Of a DNA stretch of 64,000 bases, positions 1 to 9,535 are shown piece by piece. The stretch's first letter is position 1. Every line of letters starts with the position of its first letter. This stretch comes from Paenibacillus sp. HGH0039 (GTDB lineage: Bacteria > Bacillota > Bacilli > Paenibacillales > NBRC-103111). The notes beneath the pieces are model-generated. The model was not told the DNA's origin. It saw only the letters and a list, made by a program, of their open reading frames with translations, and did not search any database. Both the position numbers and the translations under genes were made by a program. The stretch lies in the NCBI RefSeq assembly GCF_000411255.1, contig NZ_KE150413.1, positions 844,934 to 908,933 of the forward strand, written 5' to 3'.

Positions 1-468
1 AGCTGGCTGCTCATGAGAGGGATGAAAACGCTCGCTCTGCGCATGGAGCGGCATGAACATAACGCAACGACGATCGCCCGCTATCTGCAGTGGCATCCGC
101 TTGTAACGGATGTATACTATCCGGCGCTCGAATCCCATCCGGGATATGCGATCCAGAACAGGCAGTCGTCCGGCAACACGGGAATTTTCTCCTTTAAAGT
201 AACGGATGCGCGTTTAGTGGAGCCGATTCTGAGGCACGTTAAGCTTATTGCGTTCGCGGAAAGCCTGGGCGGAGTGGAGTCGCTTATGACGTACCCGGCC
301 GTTCAGACGCACGCCGATATTCCGCTGGAAATCCGGGAAAAAGTAGGCGTCGACGACCGGCTGCTGCGTTTTTCGGTCGGCATCGAACATGTGGACGATC
401 TTATTACCGACCTGGCGCAGGCTCTGGAACAGGCACAGGCTGAGGTGGAAGGGGACAATCAGGCGTGA
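1..468 (+). CDS. metI: Cystathionine gamma-synthase / O-acetylhomoserine (thiol)-lyase, C-terminal part
   Basis: The 5' end lies outside the window; the reading frame is open from base 1 and the visible 155 residues are the C-terminal domain of a PLP-dependent Cys/Met-metabolism enzyme. The conserved SWLLMRGMKTL word at the very start and the SLGGVESLMTYP segment near residue 95 are typical of this fold-type I family. It would join an activated homoserine to cysteine or sulfide in methionine synthesis. The stop codon overlaps the GTG start of the next gene by four bases (GTGA), so the two are translationally coupled. MetI is preferred over other family members because MetC follows, as in Bacillus metIC; the catalytic lysine is not visible. 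Confidence 0.85.
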   Translation, partial: SWLLMRGMKTLALRMERHEHNATTIARYLQWHPLVTDVYYPALESHPGYAIQNRQSSGNTGIFSFKVTDARLVEPILRHVKLIAFAESLGGVESLMTYPAVQTHADIPLEIREKVGVDDRLLRFSVGIEHVDDLITDLAQALEQAQAEVEGDNQA

Positions 469-1622
469 GTACCGACAAAAAACTAGGAACGAAAATCATC
501 CACTTCGGTGGAGAAATCGATAAAACGACGGGCGCTTCCAGCGTACCGATCTATCAGGCATCTACCTTTCACCATTTCTCGCTGGATAATCCGCCGGAGT
601 TCGATTATTCCCGCTCGGGCAATCCGACCCGTCAGGCGCTGGAAGACTATATCGCTCTGCTGGAAGGGGGAGCGCGGGGATTCGCGTTCGCTTCCGGAAT
701 GGCGGCCATTTCATCGGCCTTCTTCCTGCTGTCGAGCGGCGACCATGTAATTTGTACGGAGGATGTGTACGGCGGAACGTATAGGCTGCTTACCGCGATT
801 CTGACCCGGATGAATATCGAGACGACGTTCGTCGATATGACGGATCCGGAGAAGGTCAAGGCGGCGCTGAAGCCGAACACGAAGGCGGTCTTCCTGGAGA
901 CGCCGTCCAATCCGACGCTGAAGATTACGGATATCGCGGTCATCTGCGCGTGGGCGAAAGAAAACGGGCTGCTCACGATGCTCGACAACTCTTTTATGAC
1001 GCCGTACTATCAGCGTCCCATCGAGCAAGGTGTCGACATTGTGCTGCACAGCGCCACGAAGTTCCTGAGCGGTCACAGCGACGTGCTGGCCGGCCTGGCC
1101 GTGGTGGCTAACGAGAGTCTCGGCCGCCGCATGAAGCAGATCCAGAACGGCCTAGGCAACGTGCTCGGCCCGCAGGACAGCTGGCTGCTTATGCGCGGCA
1201 TGAAGACGCTCAAGGTGCGCATGGAAGGCTCCGAGCAGAACGCCCGCCGCCTGGCCGAATGGCTGGACAGTCATCCGGCGGTCGGGGCCGTGTACTATCC
1301 GGGGCTGCCGGACCATCCGGGCCGCGAGATTCACGAGAAGCAGTCGAGCGGCTACGGCGCCGTCGTCTCGTTCGACGTGAACGGGGGGGAGCGCGCCAGG
1401 AAGCTTCTAAGCGAGGTCAAGATCCCGCTGGTCGCCGTCTCTCTGGGCGCGGTCGAGAGCATCTTGTCCTATCCGGCGATGATGTCCCATGCCGCGATGT
1501 CGCGCGAGGTGCGGCTGGAGCGGGGAATTACGGACGGGCTCGTGCGTTATTCCGTCGGTCTGGAAGACATCGACGATATCATTGCGGACCTGGACGCGGC
1601 TTTATCTCATCTGCAGGGATAA
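465..1622 (+). CDS. metC: Cystathionine beta-lyase
   Basis: A 385-residue PLP enzyme that would cleave cystathionine to homocysteine, pyruvate and ammonia in the cytoplasm. The Schiff-base lysine is K199 in the SATKFLSGHSD motif; other family words are YSRSGNPTR (about 48-56), FASGMAAIS (75-83) and LGAVESILSYP near 330. Length is normal for the family. It starts at GTG overlapping the metI stop, and is itself a paralogue of metI: both contain SWLLMRGMKTL. Substrate assignment between beta-lyase and gamma-lyase cannot be settled from sequence alone; operon position favours metC. Confidence 0.9.
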   Translation: MSTDKKLGTKIIHFGGEIDKTTGASSVPIYQASTFHHFSLDNPPEFDYSRSGNPTRQALEDYIALLEGGARGFAFASGMAAISSAFFLLSSGDHVICTEDVYGGTYRLLTAILTRMNIETTFVDMTDPEKVKAALKPNTKAVFLETPSNPTLKITDIAVICAWAKENGLLTMLDNSFMTPYYQRPIEQGVDIVLHSATKFLSGHSDVLAGLAVVANESLGRRMKQIQNGLGNVLGPQDSWLLMRGMKTLKVRMEGSEQNARRLAEWLDSHPAVGAVYYPGLPDHPGREIHEKQSSGYGAVVSFDVNGGERARKLLSEVKIPLVAVSLGAVESILSYPAMMSHAAMSREVRLERGITDGLVRYSVGLEDIDDIIADLDAALSHLQG

Positions 1623-1642
1623 GCGGCTGTCTGAGGGCTCGA

Positions 1643-1712
1643 AGGAAGCAAGCGCAAGTGGTATATTCCGTTCGGATGAACGGATGCCGCTTCGCTTGCT
1701 TCTTCTTTTTTA
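1643..1712 (+). terminator. Long imperfect hairpin terminator after metC
   Basis: AAGCAAGCG on the left pairs with CGCTTGCTT on the right, with an inner CCGTTC-GGAT-GAACGG hairpin, followed by TTCTTCTTTTTT. It ends the met operon. Confidence 0.7.
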
Positions 1713-1889
1713 CCGAAATCAAGTATGAAAGATAACCGAAAGGCCTATTTTTCCCGTAGCCGGATTTGGGGCGTTATGTTACAATGGTGATAATGTTTTT
1801 TTATACATGTAACTTTTTTCACATAGTATATCGTGAGCCGCGAATTCATACCTAAATTCGTGTGCGGAAGTCAGAAAGGAGTGAATGCC

Positions 1890-3023
1890 ATGAATCCGAT
1901 CGACCGCATTCTGGATAAATCCCTTGCAGGCGGACGAATTGATCTGGAGGAGTGTGTCACACTGCTCGAATCCGACCAGATCGAGAAAATGGGTCATGTC
2001 GCTAACCAAATTATGCTGAAGCACCATCCTGAACCGATCACCACGTTTGTAGTAGGCCGCAACATCAACTACACGAACGTTTGTGACGTTTATTGCAGAT
2101 TTTGTGCATTCTATAGAGCTCCCGGTTCTACGGAAGGATACGTACTTACCAATGAAGATATTTTCCGCAAAATCCAGGAGACGCTGGATGTAGGCGGAAC
2201 CGAGATTCTGATGCAGGGCGGCACGAATCCGGATTTGCCGTTCAGCTACTATACGGATCTGCTGCGCGAAATCAAGCAGCGCTTCGATATTACGATGCAT
2301 TCTTTCTCTCCGGCGGAAATCTGGAAGATGAAAGATGTGTCGGACGGCCTGTCGCTGGAAGAAGTGATCCGTCAGCTGCGCGACGCAGGACTGGACTCTC
2401 TGCCTGGCGGAGGCGCGGAAATTTTGGACGACCGCATCCGTATGAAAATTTCCAAGAAAAAAGGCTCCTGGCGCGACTGGATGGATGCCATGGAAACGGC
2501 TCACCGTCTGGGCATGAATACATCGGCGACGATGGTTTACGGTTTCGGCGAGACGATGGAAGAGCGCGCCATGCACCTGCTCCGCGTGAGAGAAGCGCAG
2601 GATAAGTGCATCCAGAACGGCTACGATTCGCTGGGCTTCCTGGCCTTCATCCTGTGGCCGGTACAGCCGGACAACACGAATTTGCGCGTAGAGAAAACGA
2701 AGCCGGAAGAATATCTGAAAATGCTGGCCATATCCCGCATTATGCTCGACAATATTCCGAACTTCCAGTCTTCCTGGGTAACGATGGGCCCCGAAATCGG
2801 CCGCCAGTCGCTGCATTACGGCTGCAATGACTTCGGAAGCACCATGATCGAAGAGAATGTCGTTTCGGCTGCGGGGACTACCCATAAAGTGAACATTTCC
2901 TCCACGCTGGAAATGATCCGTGCCGCAGGCAAGATTCCTGCCCAGCGCAATACGAAGTATGAGATTCTCCGTGTGTACGACGAGAACTCGGTTGTTGAAA
3001 AAGATTTCATTATGCAGAACTAA
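1890..3023 (+). CDS. mqnC: Cyclic dehypoxanthinyl futalosine synthase (radical SAM)
   Basis: A 377-residue radical SAM enzyme. The 4Fe-4S cysteines are C65, C69 and C72 in CDVYCRFC (CxxxCxxC), preceded by the family word NINYTNVC and followed by AFYR; MQGGTNP and HSFSPAEI further on also fit MqnC. The known reaction is cyclisation of dehypoxanthine futalosine in the futalosine route to menaquinone. The ATG at 1890 is chosen because AAAGGAG lies nine bases upstream; an in-frame ATG 57 bases earlier lacks a ribosome binding site. It stands alone, without mqnA, mqnD or mqnE in the window, so pathway membership rests on family identity only. Confidence 0.88.
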   Translation: MNPIDRILDKSLAGGRIDLEECVTLLESDQIEKMGHVANQIMLKHHPEPITTFVVGRNINYTNVCDVYCRFCAFYRAPGSTEGYVLTNEDIFRKIQETLDVGGTEILMQGGTNPDLPFSYYTDLLREIKQRFDITMHSFSPAEIWKMKDVSDGLSLEEVIRQLRDAGLDSLPGGGAEILDDRIRMKISKKKGSWRDWMDAMETAHRLGMNTSATMVYGFGETMEERAMHLLRVREAQDKCIQNGYDSLGFLAFILWPVQPDNTNLRVEKTKPEEYLKMLAISRIMLDNIPNFQSSWVTMGPEIGRQSLHYGCNDFGSTMIEENVVSAAGTTHKVNISSTLEMIRAAGKIPAQRNTKYEILRVYDENSVVEKDFIMQN

Positions 3024-3061
3024 TTGGATCTAACATAGATCTCCCTTTTTCAAAAAAGGAA

Positions 3062-3106
3062 AGAAACCCGGAAGCCGTCTACAACGGTCTTCCGGGTTTC
3101 TTTTTG
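3062..3106 (+). terminator. Rho-independent terminator after mqnC
   Basis: GAAACCCGGAAG pairs perfectly with CTTCCGGGTTTC across a 14-base loop and is followed by a T run. Confidence 0.9.
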
Positions 3107-3155
3107 TGTCAGTGGAGTCTGGCCATGCAGTCGATCCTTTAGAAATAGGCGGTAC

Positions 3156-4994
3156 TTAATACCGGCGAAGTTTCACATGGAACATGATCGATTTGCCGCG
3201 GCTCTCCGCCCAAATGCGGCCGTCATGAGCTTCGACGATGCTGCGGGCGATGGCAAGGCCTAGCCCGGAGCCGCCTGTATCCGAGGATCGTGCGGCATCC
3301 ATCCGGTAAAACCGGTCAAACAGGCGATCAAGCTCCGCTGTTTCCGAAAGATCACTTTCGTTGATCACCGTCACTTTGACGTCGTGGCCTTCTTCCTGGA
3401 CGATCACCTCGATGGTGCTCGGTTTGGGGCTGTATTTGACCGCATTCGTAAGCAGGTTTTCGAAGACGCGGATCATCTGATCCGGGTCCATGGAGACGAA
3501 CAGCCGCAAAGGCGGGAGAACGAGGCGGAGGGTGAGGCCGTTCTGTTCCGCGATCGTGATATATTCCTCCGAAAGCTGGTAGATCAGGTCGTTTACGCAG
3601 ACCGATTTTTTGGCGAGCGGCACGCCCTCGTTCGTCATCCGGCTGAATTCGAACAGCTCGTCAATAAGAATTTTAAGTTTTTCCGCACGCCCGTAAGCGA
3701 TTTGCATATAATTCGCCGCTTGCTCCTCGTCTCTATAATCCTTGTCCTTCAAAAGCCGGAGGTAACCGATGATGAGCGTAAGCGGCGTGCGGAGATCGTG
3801 GGAAACATTGGTGATCAATTCGTTTTTCAGCCGCTGGGATTTGCGCTCTTCTTCCAGAGAATGCTGAAGATCGAAAGCCATGGAGTTCATATGTCCGGCG
3901 AGCACGCCGAGCTCGTCACGGCTTCTTTCGGGAACCCGGTGGGCGAGATTACCTTGGGACATTTGAACAAGACCCTGCGCCATTTCTTCGATAATCTGCA
4001 TTTTTCGCCGGGTGATCCAATAGAAGAGTCCCAGAAAGGTAGCGAGCCCGGCGATCAGGGGAAGAGAGGTATCCTGCTCGTAATAAGAGATCTGAGCTTC
4101 CGGAATCGCCTTGGCTACGAGATACGACTGGGTCCCGTTCAGGGTAATCGGGTACATGAACGTGAACTCGCGGTTTTCGCGACTCTCCCGGAATGTTCCT
4201 CCCGAATCCATGGCGCTGCCGATCAGCTGCGGGATATCGAACCGGCTTTCTCCGCTTCCTTTTGTTCGGTACAGTACCTTGCCGGCCGCGTCGATAAGAT
4301 AGAGCGATTTTCTTCCGGGCCTGTCGGCTTCATCGTCCAGAAGAGACTGAATATCCGCCGGATTTACCGAAAAAAAGGAGGGCGCCGGCTGCTCGTCGGC
4401 CTTGCCCGGTGTCGACGTTTTTTTGTCCGCTCCCGCTGCGCCTGGACCGGCAGGCTCCGGAGCCGTTTTGCCGTTCGTACCCGTTCCATCCGGGACGGCG
4501 GGTTCCGGCATAGGAGACGGGGCAGCCGATTTCGGCACGGCGGAAGCGGCAGAACTTCCGGAGTCCGCCTGATGATCCGGTCCGGAGCCGATACCCGTAC
4601 CGGTACCTCCGGTCTCCTTCGGGTCTTGAACTTCCGGATCGGAGACCGGCGGCTCCTTCAGGACCGACTCCTTTTTAGCGGCAGGATACTTGTCGGCATC
4701 TCCGCCGTACTTTTGAATCTGTTCGAGGCGTTCCACAAGGCGGTGAACCTGGTTCTCCGTAATCTCTTTGTCCTGAATATACGAGATGCTGCTTGCCGTC
4801 CGCCAAGATTTAGTAAGCTCGGACACCAGGCCCCCGGCCGCGGCCGCGACCCCAATACATAGAGCGAACGCCAGAATAAGCTGCATTCGTATACTGCGCA
4901 TTACATTCTGCTTGCACAAAATAACGGGACGAACGATGCCGCGCACCAGCAGTCCCCATATCTTCCCGAACATCCGGCTTCGATTAGGTTTCAA
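3156..4994 (-). CDS. Sensor histidine kinase, OmpR-system type, with Pro/Ala/Gly-rich sensor linker
   Basis: A 612-residue membrane kinase. One transmembrane helix lies at about 38-56 and a second at 310-328, enclosing an extracytoplasmic sensor region; a HAMP-like segment follows (about 330-385), then the HisKA domain with the phospho-acceptor H399 in NVSHDLRTPL, and a HATPase domain with GGSGLGLAIA. Residues about 115-205 are a Pro/Ala/Gly/Ser/Thr-rich low-complexity stretch inserted into the sensor region, unusual for the family. The start overlaps the end of the upstream response regulator by 11 bases, so the two form an operon. The stimulus is unknown. Confidence 0.88.
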   Translation of the reverse strand: MKPNRSRMFGKIWGLLVRGIVRPVILCKQNVMRSIRMQLILAFALCIGVAAAAGGLVSELTKSWRTASSISYIQDKEITENQVHRLVERLEQIQKYGGDADKYPAAKKESVLKEPPVSDPEVQDPKETGGTGTGIGSGPDHQADSGSSAASAVPKSAAPSPMPEPAVPDGTGTNGKTAPEPAGPGAAGADKKTSTPGKADEQPAPSFFSVNPADIQSLLDDEADRPGRKSLYLIDAAGKVLYRTKGSGESRFDIPQLIGSAMDSGGTFRESRENREFTFMYPITLNGTQSYLVAKAIPEAQISYYEQDTSLPLIAGLATFLGLFYWITRRKMQIIEEMAQGLVQMSQGNLAHRVPERSRDELGVLAGHMNSMAFDLQHSLEEERKSQRLKNELITNVSHDLRTPLTLIIGYLRLLKDKDYRDEEQAANYMQIAYGRAEKLKILIDELFEFSRMTNEGVPLAKKSVCVNDLIYQLSEEYITIAEQNGLTLRLVLPPLRLFVSMDPDQMIRVFENLLTNAVKYSPKPSTIEVIVQEEGHDVKVTVINESDLSETAELDRLFDRFYRMDAARSSDTGGSGLGLAIARSIVEAHDGRIWAESRGKSIMFHVKLRRY

Positions 4995-5685
4995 TTTTGT
5001 ACCCCACCCCCCAAACGGTTTTGATGTATTTCGGCTGCCTCGGGTTGGTCTCCACTTTTTCCCGGATTTTGCGGATATGCACCATCACGGTGTTATCCGA
5101 TTCGAAGTACGGGGTGTTCCAGACCGTTTCATAAATGCGCTCCGTACTGAACACGATTCCCCGGTTGCGCCCCAGCAGCTCCAGGATTGAAAATTCCCGG
5201 GGAGTCAGTTTGACCGGCCGCCCCTCCACATGCACTTCGTGCGTAGCCGTATCAATGATCAGATCGTCCAGTTCGATACGGTTTGAAAGCGTTTCGGATG
5301 GCATGGGGGCGTTTAATCTTTTATACCGACGCAGTTGGGATTTCACCCGTGCCATCAGCTCGAGCGGATTAAACGGTTTCGTTAAATAATCGTCCGCCCC
5401 GGCGGTTAATCCGAGAATTTTGTCCATATCCTCGCTTTTTGCGGAGAGCATCAGGATGGGCATGTTTTTCTCCTTCCGGATTTCCAGACACGCCTGGACA
5501 CCATCCATACGAGGCATCATAATGTCGAGGATAATCAGATCGACCTCCCGGCTTTTCAGCACATCCAAGGCTTCCAGGCCGTCCCCGGCGGAAACCGTTT
5601 CATACCCCTCGTTGGTTAAATAAATACGGATGAGTTCCACGATCTCTTTTTCATTGTCCACGACCAGAATCGTCTCTTTTCCCAT
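4984..5685 (-). CDS. OmpR/PhoB-family response regulator
   Basis: A 233-residue regulator: receiver domain with the phospho-acceptor D54 (LIILDIMMPRMDG), acidic D10/E12 pocket and K at TKPFNPLE, followed by a winged-helix DNA-binding domain ending in IKTVWGVGYKIE. It is the first gene of a two-gene minus-strand operon with the histidine kinase, with an 11-base overlap. Upstream, in the divergent gap to ytxC, lies a TTAAGG-N5-TTAAGA direct repeat that could be a target of an OmpR-type regulator (inference). Confidence 0.92.
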   Translation of the reverse strand: MGKETILVVDNEKEIVELIRIYLTNEGYETVSAGDGLEALDVLKSREVDLIILDIMMPRMDGVQACLEIRKEKNMPILMLSAKSEDMDKILGLTAGADDYLTKPFNPLELMARVKSQLRRYKRLNAPMPSETLSNRIELDDLIIDTATHEVHVEGRPVKLTPREFSILELLGRNRGIVFSTERIYETVWNTPYFESDNTVMVHIRKIREKVETNPRQPKYIKTVWGVGYKIET

Positions 5686-6033
5686 AACCTTGCGCTCCTT
5701 TATATGCCGGAAAACGGATGCCGCCGCGTAACCGGACCCTGCTTTCCCTTTATTCCATTCGTATAAAACAAGCTATTGTGACGTTAGCACAGGAAGAAGG
5801 GGTTGGCAATTCCGTTATTCGGGGAGCGGCACCTCCATCAACAAGCTTTCATAGGGATGATTATAAGAGATTGTTCTTAACAAAACCGCGCTGAATTTCT
5901 TAAGGAATGTTTAAGATCGGCCTTATTTTCCCGAATTGAACGGCCATTGGACATGTCAAGAGTTGGTTGTATATCCGCCTCCGGCCGACCATATACTTTT
6001 AGAAGGAATTCAGCGTCAGGAAGGAGTGAGCCC
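5686..6033. other. Divergent intergenic region between the response regulator and ytxC
   Basis: No gene is seen in this gap. It must hold the promoters of both divergent units. The only clear structure is the direct repeat at 5900-5916; the ytxC ribosome binding site AAGGAG is at its right end. Confidence 0.6.
5900..5916 (+). promoter_or_regulatory. Direct repeat TTAAGG-N5-TTAAGA, candidate OmpR-type regulator site
   Basis: Two hexamers, TTAAGG and TTAAGA, are separated by five bases (11-base period, one helical turn), the spacing typical of OmpR/PhoB-family sites. A nearly identical element, TTAAGG-N5-TTAAGG, lies at 16683-16699 on the htrA promoter. Function is inferred. Confidence 0.4.
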
Positions 6034-7008
6034 ATGTCTTTCGTACAGTTTGTATTCAACAATTCCGCCGTATTTGATATTTCTGCGCTGCAAAGCCGGA
6101 TAGAAAGCCGCCTAGCGCTTCTGAATCAGGAAGGAAACCCGGTCCGGGTCGTCCGTGACACGTTGGAACAGTGCACGATGCTGCGGATAGAGGGAACGAT
6201 AGGCGGTAAAAAGCATCAGCCGAAGCCCGAATCCGTTATCGAAGCCGCGGCTGCGGCCGCCGCCGAACAAATCGTGGAGGGCGAAGAAGAGAGGCTGATC
6301 CGGAAGCTGCTGGTGAATACCTTTCATTATAAAGATCCTGAAGAAGCGGCTAAAATCGGCCGTTACTGCCGCCAATTCCTGAACGGAGAGGAAGAGGGAG
6401 AAAGCGCCGCGGGCGAATACGGCCTGGACGATTACCTGGACTGGGGGCCAATCGACGGCATGAAGCTCCGGGCGGGCAAGATCAGCGAGCCTTTGAAAGC
6501 CCTGCTGCAGGAAGGGCAGCGCGTAAACTTGCCCGGTTTCATTACGTTCCGGCTGCAGGAATACATGGACGAGCTGAAAGAGGTCGTCGAGTACGCCATC
6601 GACGAATATGTAATGGACCAGCAGTATCAGGAATTTATTTCTCTGCTCCAGTATTTCGTCTATATCCAGGAAACGAAGACGGCAGCAGCTCATTTGATAC
6701 ATAAGGAAGGCGCCGAATTTACGATTCTGGATGAACATATGCAGCCGATCGACACCAGTAAGATGGAAGCGTCCTTTACACTGGAAATGATCGAGAAGGA
6801 TATCAGCTTCGAAGATATGATCGTCTCGACGCTGATTTCGGTATCGCCGGCGACGATTTATATTCACACGCGGGAACCGGATCTGCCCGTTATCCGCACG
6901 ATTATGCAGATTTTCGAGTCCCGCGCCACTATCTGCTCCTACTGCGGAATATGCCGCACGAAGCTGGCGGGAAACTCGGACAGCGGGTCTCCGTCCCCCT
7001 TGACCTGA
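6034..7008 (+). CDS. ytxC: Sporulation-associated protein YtxC
   Basis: A 324-residue cytoplasmic protein matching the YtxC family: the central DYLDWGPIDGMKLRAGK segment, the FITFRLQEYMDEL helix and the late SVSPATIYIHT strand are family-like. Its position immediately upstream of thrS is conserved in Bacillales, which is the main support. The protein is somewhat longer than Bacillus YtxC (about 280 residues); residues 70-80 are an alanine-rich helix and the last 25 residues contain CSYCGIC. ATG 6034 is chosen because AAGGAG precedes it by eight bases. The molecular role is unknown. Confidence 0.85.
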   Translation: MSFVQFVFNNSAVFDISALQSRIESRLALLNQEGNPVRVVRDTLEQCTMLRIEGTIGGKKHQPKPESVIEAAAAAAAEQIVEGEEERLIRKLLVNTFHYKDPEEAAKIGRYCRQFLNGEEEGESAAGEYGLDDYLDWGPIDGMKLRAGKISEPLKALLQEGQRVNLPGFITFRLQEYMDELKEVVEYAIDEYVMDQQYQEFISLLQYFVYIQETKTAAAHLIHKEGAEFTILDEHMQPIDTSKMEASFTLEMIEKDISFEDMIVSTLISVSPATIYIHTREPDLPVIRTIMQIFESRATICSYCGICRTKLAGNSDSGSPSPLT

Positions 7009-7032
7009 TTCCGCGGCAGGCTTATAATGAGG

Positions 7033-7336
7033 GAATCAAAGGCTTTGACCGAAGATACGAACAGCTTGTAACACTGCTGCCAGAGAATGGGGCCCCGGCT
7101 GAAATCCCCTGCAGATGTACGGCATGTTTACCCCTTCGAGAGCCGCAAAGCGGAAACCGAACAAGAGCGGACGCAGGACGTCCGGTCCGGAAGTAAGCTT
7201 GGCCGATTCATTCCCGTTACCGGATGCTGAATGAGGATTCGTCCGCTTAAATCTAAGCGATGAATCGAATGAGGGTGGAACCACGAGTCGAGCGCACTCG
7301 TCCCTTTCGGGATGTGTGTGCTTTTTTGCGCTCTTT
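7033..7336 (+). ncRNA. Threonine T-box leader of thrS
   Basis: The T-box core AGGGTGGAACCACG is at 7272-7285 and is followed by the terminator GCGCACTCGTCCC/GGGATGTGTGTGC with a T run ending near 7335. Upstream, the stem I signature CAGAGA...GGCTGAAA (7081-7103) is present, and an ACC codon at 7130-7132 sits where the specifier is expected. ACC is a threonine codon, which agrees with the downstream gene. Known mechanism: uncharged tRNA-Thr pairs with the leader and stabilises the antiterminator, so transcription of thrS continues. The 5' boundary is approximate. Confidence 0.9.
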
Positions 7337-7371
7337 TTTTGAAATTTATAGAGCTAAGGAGCTGACGAATC

Positions 7372-9306
7372 ATGATTAAACTAACTTTTCCGGACGGTTC
7401 CGTGAAAGAATACGCCCCGGGTACAACGGTTGAGCAGGTAGCGGAATCCATTTCCACGGGCCTCAGAAAAAATGCGGTGATCGGCGTAGTGAACGGCCGC
7501 CAGGTCGATTTGAACGCTCCAATCGAAGAGGATGCGGAACTTAAAATCGTCACGCTTGATTCCGAAGAAGGAGTCGAAGTGCTGCGCCACAGCACCGCCC
7601 ACTTGATGGCCCAGGCAATCAAACGCTTGTATGGGGAGCGGGCCGTGAAGCTCGGCATCGGACCTGTCATCGAAGACGGATTCTACTACGATATCGATAT
7701 CGAAAATCCGCTGACGCCGGAAGATCTGACGAAGATCGAGAAAGAAATGGCCAAGATCGTTCAGGAAAACCTGCCGATCGTCCGCCGTGTGGTCAGCCGC
7801 GAAGAAGCGATCGCGATTTTCGAAGAGCTCGGCGATCCGCTTAAGCTGGAGCTGATCCGCGACCTGCCGGAAGACTCCGTGCTGACCATTTACGATCAGG
7901 GCGAGTTTTTCGACCTCTGCCGCGGACCGCATCTGCCTTCCACCGGCAAAATCAAGGCCTTCAAGCTGCTGAGCGTTGCCGGCGCTTACTGGCGCGGGGA
8001 TTCCAAAAACAAAATGCTTCAGCGTATCTACGGCACGGCATTCCCTAAGAAAGCGGAATTGGACGAGCATCTCCATCTGCTTGAAGAAGCGAAGAAGCGC
8101 GACCACCGCAAGCTGGGACGTGAGCTGAAAATGTTCACGTTCTCCAAGGAAGTCGGCCAAGGACTGCCGATCTGGCTTCCTGCCGGAGCCAAAGTACGCC
8201 GCATTATGGAGCGCTACATTGTCGATCTGGAAGAGCGCCTGGGCTATCAGCACGTCTACACGCCGGTCCTGGCTAACGTGGAGCTGTACAAAACAAGCGG
8301 CCACTGGGATCACTACCACGAGGACATGTTCCCGAAAATGGTTATGGATAACGAGGAGCTCGTTCTCCGTCCGATGAACTGCCCGCATCACATGATGGTG
8401 TACAAGAGCGACATGCGCAGCTACCGCGAGCTGCCGGTCCGCATTGCGGAGCTCGGCACGATGCACCGCTACGAGATGTCCGGCGCTCTGACTGGGCTGC
8501 ACCGCGTACGCGCGATGACGCTGAACGACGCGCATATTTTCTGCCGTCCCGATCAGATCAAGGAAGAATTCGCCCGCGTCATCAACCTGATCCGTCATGT
8601 GTACGAGGATTTCGGCATCAAGGATTACCGTTTCCGTCTGTCTTACCGGGATCCGAAGGATACGGAGAAATATTTCCCGAACGACGAGATGTGGGAAATG
8701 TCCCAGCGCATGCTCCGCGAGGTTGTAGAAGAAATGAACCTGCCGTTCTACGAAGCGGAAGGGGAAGCGGCCTTCTACGGTCCGAAGCTCGACGTTCAAA
8801 TCCGCACGGCGTTGAAGAAAGAAGAAACGCTCTCCACCGTTCAGCTGGACTTCCTGCTGCCGGAGCGTTTCGAGCTTGAATACATCGGCGAAGACGGCCA
8901 GAAGCACCGTCCGGTCGTTATTCACCGCGGCATTATTTCCACGATGGAACGGATGACGGCTTTCCTGCTGGAAAACTACGCCGGAGCCCTGCCGACCTGG
9001 CTGATGCCGGTACAGGCCAAAGTCATTCCGGTATCGCCGTCATACGAGGCGTATGCCAATGACGTGACGGAGAAGCTGCTTGCGGCCGGAATCCGCGCGG
9101 AAGCGGACAACCGCAACGAGAAGCTCGGCTACAAGATCCGCGAAGCGCAGCTGGAGAAGACGCCGTACATGCTCGTTGTAGGTGAGAACGAAATGAACTC
9201 CGGCACTTTGTCCGTCCGCAAACGCGGCGAAGGTGACCTGGGCGTTCACAGCCTGGCGCATGTGGTCGGCCTCATTCAAGAGGATGTCGCGAACAAGTCC
9301 AGATAA
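7372..9306 (+). CDS. thrS: Threonine--tRNA ligase
   Basis: A 644-residue class II aminoacyl-tRNA synthetase of normal length. Domains in order: TGS domain (1-60), second N-terminal editing domain with [10 protein letters not shown] near residue 72, catalytic core with [13 protein letters not shown] (zinc cysteine) and the motif 3 region ending in [11 protein letters not shown], and the C-terminal anticodon-binding domain beginning near 540. A strong GGAG ribosome binding site precedes ATG 7372. Expression should follow tRNA-Thr charging through the T-box leader. Confidence 0.97.
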   Translation: MIKLTFPDGSVKEYAPGTTVEQVAESISTGLRKNAVIGVVNGRQVDLNAPIEEDAELKIVTLDSEEGVEVLRHSTAHLMAQAIKRLYGERAVKLGIGPVIEDGFYYDIDIENPLTPEDLTKIEKEMAKIVQENLPIVRRVVSREEAIAIFEELGDPLKLELIRDLPEDSVLTIYDQGEFFDLCRGPHLPSTGKIKAFKLLSVAGAYWRGDSKNKMLQRIYGTAFPKKAELDEHLHLLEEAKKRDHRKLGRELKMFTFSKEVGQGLPIWLPAGAKVRRIMERYIVDLEERLGYQHVYTPVLANVELYKTSGHWDHYHEDMFPKMVMDNEELVLRPMNCPHHMMVYKSDMRSYRELPVRIAELGTMHRYEMSGALTGLHRVRAMTLNDAHIFCRPDQIKEEFARVINLIRHVYEDFGIKDYRFRLSYRDPKDTEKYFPNDEMWEMSQRMLREVVEEMNLPFYEAEGEAAFYGPKLDVQIRTALKKEETLSTVQLDFLLPERFELEYIGEDGQKHRPVVIHRGIISTMERMTAFLLENYAGALPTWLMPVQAKVIPVSPSYEAYANDVTEKLLAAGIRAEADNRNEKLGYKIREAQLEKTPYMLVVGENEMNSGTLSVRKRGEGDLGVHSLAHVVGLIQEDVANKSR

Positions 9307-9381
9307 GCAGGCGGCTGCTATAGCGCTATGGAGCCATACGGCCGCAGGCCGGTTTTCTGAAAACAGCGTCTATAAAACCGC

Positions 9382-9423
9382 AAAAACAGGGGGAACCTCA
9401 ATAGAGGCGCTCCCTGTTTTTTT
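9382..9423 (+). terminator. Terminator after thrS
   Basis: AAAACAGGGGGA pairs with TCCCTGTTTT and is followed by TTTTTTTG. Confidence 0.85.
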
Positions 9424-9427
9424 GTCA

Positions 9428-9473
9428 TTGGACATTGTCGAGTAATTAAACTATAATTACTTACAAAAAGTAA
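9428..9473 (+). promoter_or_regulatory. Promoter overlapped by two inverted repeats, candidate operator for the VOC gene
   Basis: A -35 TTGGAC (9428-9433) and a perfect -10 TATAAT (9452-9457) are 18 bases apart. Inverted repeat 1, AGTAATTA/TAATTACT, spans 9441-9461 and encloses the -10. Inverted repeat 2, TTACTT-N5-AAGTAA, spans 9457-9473. Operators of TTAC...GTAA type at this place are known for YodB/CatR (HxlR/DUF24 family) control of catechol dioxygenase genes in Bacillus; assignment here is inference. Confidence 0.55.
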
Positions 9474-9535
9474 CTAAATATATTTTGTCTCGTTCGCTGT
9501 GTTTTCTAACTACTATTGAAAGAAGGGTGACTGTT

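Noticed and set aside
7381..8925. 514-codon open frame antisense to thrS
   Set aside because: Shadow of thrS, which has all its catalytic motifs.
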